Assembly (NCBI GenBank): GCA_018985235.1
Contig: JADGIG010000178.1
Coordinates: 1 to 13,932, forward strand
Source: Sanchytrium tribonematis
Taxonomy: Eukaryota > Sanchytriomycota > Sanchytriomycetes > Sanchytriales > Sanchytriaceae
Direction of reading: 5' to 3'
Length of the DNA: 13,932 bases
Shown here piece by piece: positions 7,371-13,932 of the stretch (position 1 is its first letter; each line of letters begins with the position of its first letter). The position numbers and the translations under genes are program-made. Below the pieces are notes generated by a model. The model saw only the letters and a program-made list of their open reading frames with translations, was not told the DNA's origin and did not search any database.

Positions 7371-10300
7371 TAAGACTATATTTACGCTCATATTGTCCCA
7401 CTACTTCACCTTGAGATAAAATAATTTCTCTTGCCAAACTAATCATTGCTTCCTTTAAAATCCCATCGCCTTTGCTATCTAATTGAATCTCTAATTTGAA
7501 CCCATTTGGATATTCCATTAATGGAAAGTGATCGACATCGGTCAATGTCCAAGCTTTGCGGTCAACCTTGAAATAATTTCCTTTTTTTATAGTATTACCA
7601 TCACTGATCCATCTTCCAATTAATTCTCCATTAGCGAAAATATTGGCTTTTAGCATTTGGCCATTTAACTTAAGGCTCATTGGAGCTTTATGCGTTTTTG
7701 ACTCAATTGAAGGAACGTCCCAAGATATCCACTTGATTGATCCAGCCTCAAGATGCAAGGGGAGAGATTGTGTGTCATTTGTTATTGAGTTACCCGCATC
7801 CTTTTTCGAACCAGATGCAATTTGCCATTTAGTAATTTTTTCACCATTGATTTTCCCATCACCAACTATGCCTTTAACGGAATCAAAACCTACTACAGGG
7901 TCCCTAATATGAATTCCAGTCGGAATGAGATGATTAAATATTGAAATTCTCCCGAGTGATCCTCTGGGAAACTAAATGAGAAAACAAGTACCATAAAATT
8001 GCCTCTTCCCCATATATCAACCCTGACATAAAGTTCGTTTAATCCCATTTTTAAAAAAGTCTTGTCTATTTTAAATCCATAGTGTGGATTCCAACTAGAA
8101 CTTTCAATTTTGGTACCCAATGGACATAAACTTGCAACGTGGTGACCATTTACAAAGACTGTTGCGAAATCGGCAACCGAGTCCAATTCAATTGATATTT
8201 TTTTAATTTTTTCCAGTTTAAAATTTGCTTTATAATGAACATAATCATTGTAAATTCCTAAGGATTCGCTCGATTCTAATGGAGCTGAGTACTCCTTAAA
8301 GTCAAAGTTGGTCGAGTCCAAATTTATATTGAATTGCGTTTTTGATAAATCGATTTCTTGGAGAGAAATTCCATCATTAGGAACAGCGTATTGGTGCAAC
8401 AGATTGTCTTGATATAACTTTTTAAATTTCAGTTCCAATTGATAACTCCAAAAAAATCGAGAGTGATCTACGAATGAAATTTGATTTGTACGCGGGTTAT
8501 AAATGTCTACTCCGATCAAAAACGATAATTTTTCAATGTGATACACTCTTGCACTCAGAAATCTGCCAAAAACAATCACATCTGTGTCGCCGATGTGATA
8601 CAATATAGGCTTATCTCCTTGATTGGGAACTATACCATGTACTAAAATAATTAAAGTATCAGCCTTGGACTCTACAATTTCGAATTCCATTTTTGCCTTG
8701 TCCAATTGGATTGACTTGGAAATCTCAATTTGGAATTCGTAGGGAGTTTGCTCTTTATTGTATAGCATCAAAACACTCTTCCCTTGATATTCTTTATGTA
8801 AAAGAACTTCTGCGGTAGAATACAGTAATTTTAAATGACCAATTGGCAAATTTACCATTAAATGAAACATATAGAAGAACTCTGCATTTCCGTTCACTGA
8901 ACCATCTTTGAGTTGAATAGTTCTTACTTGTTCCTGAGGAACTACAAAATTAGTTTTGACGGGAAACTTGAGATTATACACTGAAATTGAATTTGGCTTG
9001 ACTATAATATCACCTTTTGATCCATCATTTAGCAATCCAATAAAGCAGGTTTGATTAGCTAGTGGAAGCCAATATATCACTTTGCCCCCTTTTGCATCTG
9101 GGTCCTTGCTGCCCAAATCTGGGGAATCTATAAATACAATATCACTTGCTCCTTCAATTTTTTTGCTCAATTTCCGGTGTTTCTTACCTGAGATGGTTCT
9201 AAAAGGGGCATTTGCAGGCGCAATAATATGTTCAAAAGACTCGTACATTGTCGTTAGCCGTCTTATCTGAAAAAATTTGTCTCTTAGTTGACCAGACGCA
9301 GATACGGCACCATTGTAATCAACTACGGATGGGAACATAGCCATTGGAGGCTTTACAAATCCGTTGAAGAGATCCTTGTATGAGAAATGCACTATTTGGT
9401 TTAATGCTTTCGGTAGATCTTTTGGGTTCATTACACCTGGAAGTTGAAGTATCTGGCTATTATGATGGCCTTTTTGGTACATTCCAAATGCATTGAAATG
9501 ACTCACCAAGTCCATACCGGCCAGTATCATCCTTGAGTACATTGTCGCACTTCTGAACGTTTCTGAAATACCAGAAGGATATTTATGGTAGTTTACAATT
9601 TTTGATTGGAATATTTTGTACTTGTAAGTTAAATACTCTATATTTTTCCAGCTACCATAAAAATTTGGCAAAGGTAGGACCTCTTCAATACCGCCCATAC
9701 CACCTAGTTCATAATTACCTGGACAATGTGTGATTGGAATTGTAATTCCTTGTTCTTTCACCATTTCTCTTAGTAAATACATGACATTGTATGTATTCAA
9801 CGTCGTATTAAAAGGTCGCTCCTGCTTGTTATTATACATAGCATATGTATCGACTTTTACAGAGGATTCAAAATAGTTATATTCATTTTCAATTTGATAA
9901 AGAATGACGGTCCCACCAGTTGTGAGCTGATAATCTTTTACAATTGAGTTGACTTTTTCAAAATAGATTTTAACAATTTGCATATAATCTAAATCATCAG
10001 TTCGGACAGCGTATTTTCCGTCCAAGGAATCCGGGTTGATATGCTTTTCTGATTTTCCAATTACCCATGAAGGGATTCCACCACCATTCTCTTCGTTGCA
10101 AATATAAGGCCCAGGTCGGAAATAAACATACAAACCATGTTCCTTACACATTTGAAGAAAATCTCGCATGTCATCTAAATGAAACTCATTCTGTAGTGGT
10201 TCAATATATTGCCAACTCACGTACATTTCTACAGTGTTATACCCTATAGCTTTGAATTTATCTAATCGATCTTGCCATTCAGTTTTCGGTAGTCTGTACC

Positions 10301-10406
10301 ATTGTAACGAACCAGATCTTAGCAATGTCGGTTTTCCATTGATAGTGAAGTGCGACTGACTCAATTCTATTTGTGAAAACAGTAAAAGGGACAATAAGAA
10401 TGTCAT
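7366..10406 (-). CDS. Secreted beta-galactosidase, glycoside hydrolase family 35
   Basis: This is a probable extracellular or vacuolar enzyme that removes terminal beta-linked galactose. Exons on the minus strand are 10406-7992 and 7971-7366, joined over a 20-nt intron to give 1006 residues. The ATG at 10406 starts a typical signal peptide (MTFLLSLLLFSQIELSQS); a further in-frame ATG lies at 10454. GH35 landmarks are LLRSGSLQWYRLP (28-40), GYNTVEMYVSW (55-65), YFRPGPYICNEENGG (95-109) and ILYQIENEYN (168-177) with Glu175 as the expected acid/base. Glu282 in SGISETFRS is the likely nucleophile, but that region is divergent. The C-terminal part is beta-sandwich-like, with the GH35 closing motif DIWGRGNFM-FPRGSLG formed only after splicing. 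The gene is divergent from aconitase and convergent with the reductase. AATAAA overlaps the stop. Confidence 0.9.
7972..7991 (-). other. 20-nt spliceosomal intron in beta-galactosidase gene
   Basis: The intron is GTACTTGTTTTCTCATTTAG (minus strand), phase 0. Removal joins GRGNFM to FPRGSLGRISIF and continues without stops for 201 codons. If it is kept, the protein ends at 7893-7895 after a non-conserved tail. Confidence 0.88.
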
Positions 10407-10616
10407 GTGTTGTCCTTTGTTGCGGGTGAGGGTAAATGTGACTAATTGCGTCATTATAAGCGAATCATGACACGAATGCAAAACCCAAAAAACCCTGAAT
10501 TCGAATATTGTTGCTGCGCATTCAAATCATGAAGAACTGATTTTTAATGCCAAAATGAGATGGTGCCCACTTTCAAAACTCATCAATTGGGTTGCCACAA
10601 TTAATTTTTGTAACAA
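10407..10616. promoter_or_regulatory. Divergent promoter region between beta-galactosidase and aconitase
   Basis: This 210-base gap separates two divergent start codons, so it must hold both promoters. An ATTGG (inverse CCAAT box) lies at 10586-10590, 27 bases upstream of the aconitase ATG. In yeasts CCAAT sites recruit the HAP complex to TCA-cycle genes, but its closeness to the ATG makes a role here uncertain. No TATA box is clear. Confidence 0.4.
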
Positions 10617-12876
10617 ATGTTCCGCAGAGCTGCCCATCTTTCTAACTTTGACAAAGGGAAACAGATCCCATGGACCAAATATATTGATAAATTGAAAATT
10701 GTAAAAGACAGACTCAATTCAAATTTAACCTTGGCTGAAAAGATTGTGTACGGACATTTGGATGATCCAAAAAATCAAGATATTCAACGAGGAAAATCAT
10801 ACTTGATGTTGAGACCAGATCGTGTTGCTTGCCAAGATGCTACAGCCCAGATGGCCATTCTTCAATTTATGAGTGCCGGTATTCCAAAAGTTGCAGTTCC
10901 TACAACTGTCCATTGCGACCATTTAATTACAGCTGAGAAAGGAGGAATTAAGGATTTAGCAGAGGCTAACAAAATTAACGGAGAAGTATACGAGTTTTTA
11001 AGTTCAGCAAGTAAGAAATATGGTATCGGTTTTTGGAAACCAGGTTCAGGAATTATTCATCAAATTATCTTGGAAAACTACGCTTTTCCAGGGGCAATGA
11101 TTATTGGAACTGACAGTCATACTCCAAATGGAGGTGGATTAGGTACAATCGCAGTCGGTGTTGGCGGTGCTGATGCTGTTGATGTAATGGCTAATTTGCC
11201 TTGGGAATTAAAATGTCCTAAAGTCATTGGTGTTAAGTTGACAGGTAAATTAAATGGTTGGAGTGCTCCTAAAGATGTGATCTGTAAACTTGCTGATATT
11301 TTGACTGTAAAAGGAGGTACTGGACATATTGTAGAATATTTTGGACCTGGTGTAGAAACTCTAAGTGCCACTGGAATGGGAACTATTTGTAATATGGGTG
11401 CCGAGATTGGCGCTACAACCAGTGTATTTCCATACACTCAAAGTATGTATGACTATCTAGTCGCAACAAAACGTAAGGATATCGCTGAAGAGGCAAAGAA
11501 ATATAAGGATGTTTATTTGAGAGCAGATGAAGGTGCTAAATATGACAGAGTCATCGAAATTGATTTGTCAAAACTAGAGCCATTGATTAATGGTCCTTTC
11601 ACCCCAGATTTAAGTACTCCAATATCCAAATTTGCAGAAACATCTAAAAAGAACGATTGGCCGCAAGAACTAAAAGTGGGATTGATCGGAAGTTGTACCA
11701 ATTCCAGTTATGAAGACATGACACGTGCAGCTGATCTTTGCAAACAAGCAACTAAAGCGGGATTGAAAGCCAAGTCTCAATTTGTTATTACACCTGGAAG
11801 TGAACAGGTAAGAGCTACAATTGAAAGAGACGGCATTATTGAGGAATTTGAAAAAGCAGGTGGAGTCGTCTTGGCAAATGCTTGTGGTCCATGCGTACAT
11901 TAAACTTATTTAGATTGGTCAATGGAACAGAACTGATGTTAAAAAAGGTGACAAAAACACCATTGTCACTTCTTACAATAGAAATTTTACTGGTAGAAAT
12001 GATGCCAACCCTGCAACCCACGCATTTGTTACCTCGCCAGAAATTGTTACAGCAATGGTCTTCGGAGGTAATCTTGGGTTCAATCCATTGAAAGATAGTA
12101 TCGATGGATTTAAATTCAAACCACCAACTGGAATTTCCCTTCCTGTAAAGGGATACGATCCAGGTGCTAATACTTATCAAGAGCCAGGTAAATTAGATGT
12201 AGACGTGTCTGTAGATCCTAAATCAAATCGATTACAAAAATTAACACCATTTAAAAAATGGGATGGAAAAGACAAGAAAGATTTGCCTGTTCTTATTAAA
12301 GTTAAGGGTAAATGTACAACCGATCACATCAGTGCTGCTGGTCCTTGGTTGAAATACCGTGGTCATTTGGACAATATCAGTAATAATATGTTAATTGGTG
12401 CAGTCAATTCTGACAATAACAAGATGAATAACATTTTAAATCAGACAAATGGCAAATATGATGCTGTTCCAAAAGTTGCAAGAGATTACAAGTCTAAATC
12501 ACTCGAATGGGTCGTATTTGGTGATGAAAATTACGGAGAAGGAAGCTCAAGAGAACACGCTGCATTAGAAGTGAGACATTTGGGTGGTGCTGCTATCATC
12601 GTCAAGTCTTTCGCTAGAATTCACGAAACAAACTTGAAAAAACAAGGTATGTTGCCACTTACATTTAAGGATCCTAAAGATTACGACAAAGTTAGACCAG
12701 ATGATCACGTAGATATTGTTGGCTTAACTAAATTATCCCCAAATGTGCCACTTAAAATTATCTTAAAGCATAAAGATGGCTCAAAAGATGAATTTGAGGT
12801 CCTTCACACTTACAATGACAACCAGATTGGATGGTTCAAACATGGAAGCGCATTAAACAAAATGGCAGCTAAATAA
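10617..12876 (+). CDS. ACO1: Mitochondrial aconitate hydratase
   Basis: The enzyme interconverts citrate and isocitrate via cis-aconitate in the mitochondrial TCA cycle, using a [4Fe-4S] cluster. Exons are 10617-11894 and 11914-12876, giving 746 residues (mature relatives have about 750). A short Arg-containing N-terminus ([15 protein letters not shown]) fits a mitochondrial presequence. Seen motifs are [12 protein letters not shown] (70-81), TTVHCDHL (96-103), [13 protein letters not shown] (164-176), [14 protein letters not shown] with Cys360, and LANACGPC with Cys423 and Cys426. After the intron come [37 protein letters not shown] and [16 protein letters not shown], which has the catalytic Ser and Arg. 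The 19-nt intron sits directly after the third cluster cysteine. Unspliced message would lose the C-terminal swivel domain. The symbol follows yeast ACO1 (animal ACO2). AATAAA overlaps the stop. Confidence 0.97.
11895..11913 (+). other. 19-nt spliceosomal intron in aconitase gene
   Basis: The intron is GTACATTAAACTTATTTAG, phase 0. Splicing restores the invariant ANACGPC-IGQW. If it is retained, TAA at 11901-11903 ends the protein three codons into the intron. Confidence 0.96.
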
Positions 12877-12877
12877 A
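12872..12877 (+). promoter_or_regulatory. AATAAA polyadenylation signal overlapping the aconitase stop codon
   Basis: The gene ends GCT AAA TAA ACC. AATAAA at 12872-12877 contains the stop at 12874-12876. Confidence 0.65.
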
Positions 12878-12926
12878 CCTTATTTATAAATCAATCTTTC
12901 TTATATCATTCAGGAACAGAAATGGG

Positions 12927-12932
12927 TTTATT
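12927..12932 (-). promoter_or_regulatory. AATAAA polyadenylation signal overlapping the zinc-finger gene stop codon
   Basis: The minus-strand end reads TTC TAA ATA AAC. AATAAA runs 12932-12927 and shares the last base of the stop (12934-12932). Confidence 0.6.
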
Positions 12933-13339
12933 TAGAATTGTCCAAAGTTATTTGGATCGTAGATATCCAATGCTTTCATTTGGTTATAATCGTGCTGTAT
13001 TTTTAAAGGGTCTATCCTTTTCTCATCTCTGTGTTTAGCAAGCATATGTTTCTTTGCTACATTATAATAAATATACCATCATGTTTTTGTTTGAATGCCT
13101 TATCACAGTAATGGCAAGCGTAAAATTTTAAACTGAGATGTGTCTTTACTACGTTAATAAATCATACCATGTGATGTTAATTGATGTCTTTTTGGTGAAC
13201 TAAAACTGCATTGACTAATAGATTGGAATGGACATGAATATATGTCAAATCGACTAGTTTTATATCCGATGTGTGCTTCACAGATATGAGAATAAACATC
13301 TGGTGTTTTTTCAAAGCAAATGGAGCAGAGAGATTTCAT
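12932..13339 (-). CDS. Small C2H2 zinc-finger protein (three exons)
   Basis: This is a 122-residue protein, probably a nucleic-acid-binding or zinc-structured nuclear protein. Minus-strand exons are 13339-13168, 13148-13077 and 13056-12932. They are joined across introns of 19 and 20 nt, and the gene is not visible as one frame without splicing. Finger 1 is C5-x2-C8-x9-H18-x4-H23 (atypical spacing). Finger 2 is C36-x7-C44-x12-H57-x3-H61 (long knuckle). Finger 3 is classical: C69-x2-C72-x12-H85-x4-H90, with FYACHYCDKAF before the helix. Both introns fall inside finger helices (after His57 and at Ala82), so splicing completes fingers 2 and 3. The C-terminus (DIYDPNNFGQF) is not recognised. The gene converges on aconitase with 55 bases between stops. 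AATAAA overlaps its stop. The start is the first ATG of a stop-free frame; an upstream exon cannot be excluded. Confidence 0.82.
13057..13076 (-). other. 20-nt spliceosomal intron 2 of zinc-finger gene
   Basis: The intron is GTATATTTATTATAATGTAG (minus strand), phase 1. Retention gives an in-frame stop formed by the intron's own last three bases (TAG). Removal completes a canonical C2H2 finger. Confidence 0.87.
13149..13167 (-). other. 19-nt spliceosomal intron 1 of zinc-finger gene
   Basis: The intron is GTATGATTTATTAACGTAG (minus strand), phase 1. It contains TTAAC close to the 3' splice site, which could be the branch site. Retention hits TAA at 13156-13154. Confidence 0.85.
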
Positions 13340-13468
13340 AAATTGTTTCAGTCAGTGACAATGTAGAAAAAGTTATGAAAGGGAATTGATTGGATTATAT
13401 AGATGCAAGCAATATGCGTGAAAATAATCATTTGCAGAAAATTCTCAAGTTTAAAATATAACTCCCGT

Positions 13469-13505
13469 TTCGCCGAATACACAGCGACTGCGCAACAGCG
13501 GCGAA
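13469..13505. repeat. Inverted repeat TTCGCCG/CGGCGAA in a GC-rich patch
   Basis: Perfect 7-bp arms lie at 13469-13475 and 13499-13505, separated by 23 bases that are also GC-rich (ACAGCGACTGCGCAACAG). It stands out in otherwise AT-rich DNA. It could be a structured RNA or a dyad protein-binding site; neither is shown. Confidence 0.6.
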
Positions 13506-13522
13506 TAGAACAAATTAAAAAC

Positions 13523-13550
13523 TAAAATCTTTATTGTAAATAAGATTTTA
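13523..13550. repeat. AT-rich hairpin
   Basis: TAAAATCT (13523-13530) pairs with AGATTTTA (13543-13550). The inner TATT/AATA also pair if one T is bulged, leaving a GTA loop. This gives about 12 paired bases. On the minus strand it includes AATAAA at 13535-13530. Confidence 0.6.
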
Positions 13551-13650
13551 CTTATGTGCAATTCTTCCAAGTTAAAGAGTTTCAAAAGCAACAAGAGAAG
13601 CTTGAAGGGCAAAGATTAAAATGTATTAAAGATAAGCCCCTATGTTTGCC

Positions 13651-13722
13651 GGCGGTATAGTGTAGTGGTTATCACATTTGGTTCTGATCCAAATAACTCG
13701 AGTTCGAATCTCGATACTGCCT
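13651..13722 (+). tRNA. tRNA-Gln (anticodon CUG)
   Basis: The 72-nt cloverleaf has no intron. The acceptor stem GGCGGTA (13651-13657) pairs with TACTGCC (13715-13721), with one G-U pair and discriminator T at 13722. The anticodon stem TTTGG/CCAAA encloses loop TTCTGAT, giving CTG, which reads CAG codons. The T-arm is TCGAG-TTCGAAT-CTCGA. Box A is TAGTGTAGTGG and box B is AGTTCGAATCT. A short T run (TTTT, 13726-13729) can terminate RNA polymerase III. From memory the D-arm (TATAGTGTAGTGGTTATCAC) equals that of budding yeast tRNA-Gln. Confidence 0.95.
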
Positions 13723-13741
13723 TATTTTGGAACGAATAAAT

Positions 13742-13747
13742 TTTATT
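13742..13747 (-). promoter_or_regulatory. AATAAA polyadenylation signal 3 bases past a stop codon
   Basis: On the minus strand the right-edge gene ends ATC TAA GTT AATAAA. The hexamer (13747-13742) begins four bases after the stop and lies 19 bases from the tRNA terminator. Confidence 0.6.
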
Positions 13748-13750
13748 AAC

Positions 13751-13932
13751 TTAGATATCCAAATCATCGAAATTGAAGTCGAAATCATCTTTTAAATCAT
13801 CCTCCAATGACGTGTTTGGTTGTGCCGCTGTGTTCATCCTACTGTTTGGTGGAGTAGTTTGTGGTGATGTTTCCCCAAGTGGTATTTCCTGCACAGCAGC
13901 TTGTCCCATAGGTGATTGCATTGGTTGATTTG
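13751..13932 (-). CDS. C-terminus of a protein with an acidic end (5' partial)
   Basis: About 60 C-terminal residues are visible; the gene continues beyond the right edge. The reading frame (codons from 13930 down) is rich in Gln, Pro, Thr and Asn (MQSPMGQAAVQEIPLGETSP...). It closes with an acidic, Phe-containing tail, SLEDDLKDDFDFNFDDLDI, then TAA at 13753-13751. Such acidic-aromatic tails occur in transcriptional activators and adaptor proteins, but I cannot name the family from this piece. Coding status rests on the open frame, the biased composition and the AATAAA placed just past the stop, as in the other genes of this window. It converges on the tRNA gene, 28 bases away. Confidence 0.62.
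   Translation of the reverse strand, partial: NQPMQSPMGQAAVQEIPLGETSPQTTPPNSRMNTAAQPNTSLEDDLKDDFDFNFDDLDI

Larger units (their letters stand above)
13340..13650. other. Intergenic region between zinc-finger gene and tRNA
   Basis: The left part is the zinc-finger gene's upstream region; a 27-codon ATG ORF on the minus strand begins near 13422. The middle holds an unusual GC-rich patch (about 13464-13505) with a 7-bp inverted repeat, followed by an AT-rich hairpin at 13523-13550. A stop-free 38-codon stretch (13543-13660, plus) runs into the tRNA and is probably chance. No convincing protein gene is seen. Confidence 0.45.

Noticed and set aside
11117-11437. 106-codon frame antisense to aconitase
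   Set aside because: Shadow of the conserved aconitase codons; the sense strand is certain.
13543-13660. Protein-like stop-free stretch (VQFFQVKEFQKQQEKLEGQR...) running into the tRNA
   Set aside because: Only 38 codons, no ATG at its start, no linked exon through a 19-20-nt intron, and it overlaps a certain tRNA. It could be a fragment of an old gene, but the evidence is too thin.

Overview
This is a nuclear, AT-rich and very compact eukaryotic window with about nine protein genes, one tRNA gene and one dead gene in 13.9 kb. The myosin-II tail ends in a fungal-looking way, the tRNA-Gln resembles the budding yeast one as I recall it, and the quinone reductase is LOT6-like. Together with the small intergenic gaps and tiny introns this suggests an early-diverging, streamlined fungus, perhaps of the Rozella/Cryptomycota grade. 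That placement is an inference from memory of protein families; no search was run.

Layout from left to right. The 3' part of a class II myosin heavy chain gene (+) runs to 2647. An orphan gene with a short leucine-rich stretch (+, 2759-3823) faces a second orphan gene (-, 3900-4727). Ribosomal protein L7 (-) follows at 4821-5561. A decayed gene (+, about 5873-6719) carries a 47-bp unit repeated three times. A LOT6-like NAD(P)H:FMN/quinone reductase (+) ends at 7294 and converges on a secreted GH35 beta-galactosidase (-, 7366-10406). The latter is divergent from mitochondrial aconitase (+, 10617-12876). A small C2H2 zinc-finger gene (-, 12932-13339) and a tRNA-Gln(CUG) gene (+, 13651-13722) follow. 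The right edge holds the 3' end of a gene for a protein with an acidic C-terminus (-).

Two genome-wide habits can be read directly. First, all five introns that I can prove by reading frame and protein conservation are only 19-20 nt long (GTA...TAG). They interrupt the myosin, aconitase, beta-galactosidase and zinc-finger genes, and would be missed by gene finders with a normal minimum intron size. Second, the polyadenylation hexamer is fused to the stop codon: AATAAA overlaps the stop in five genes, AGTAAA overlaps it in a sixth, and AATAAA begins four bases past the stop in a seventh. Only the two orphan genes lack this arrangement.

The genes do not form a pathway. They are a mix of housekeeping genes (translation, TCA cycle, cytokinesis motor, redox) with a secreted glycosidase, two lineage-specific genes and a pseudogene, as expected for a gene-dense fungal chromosome.
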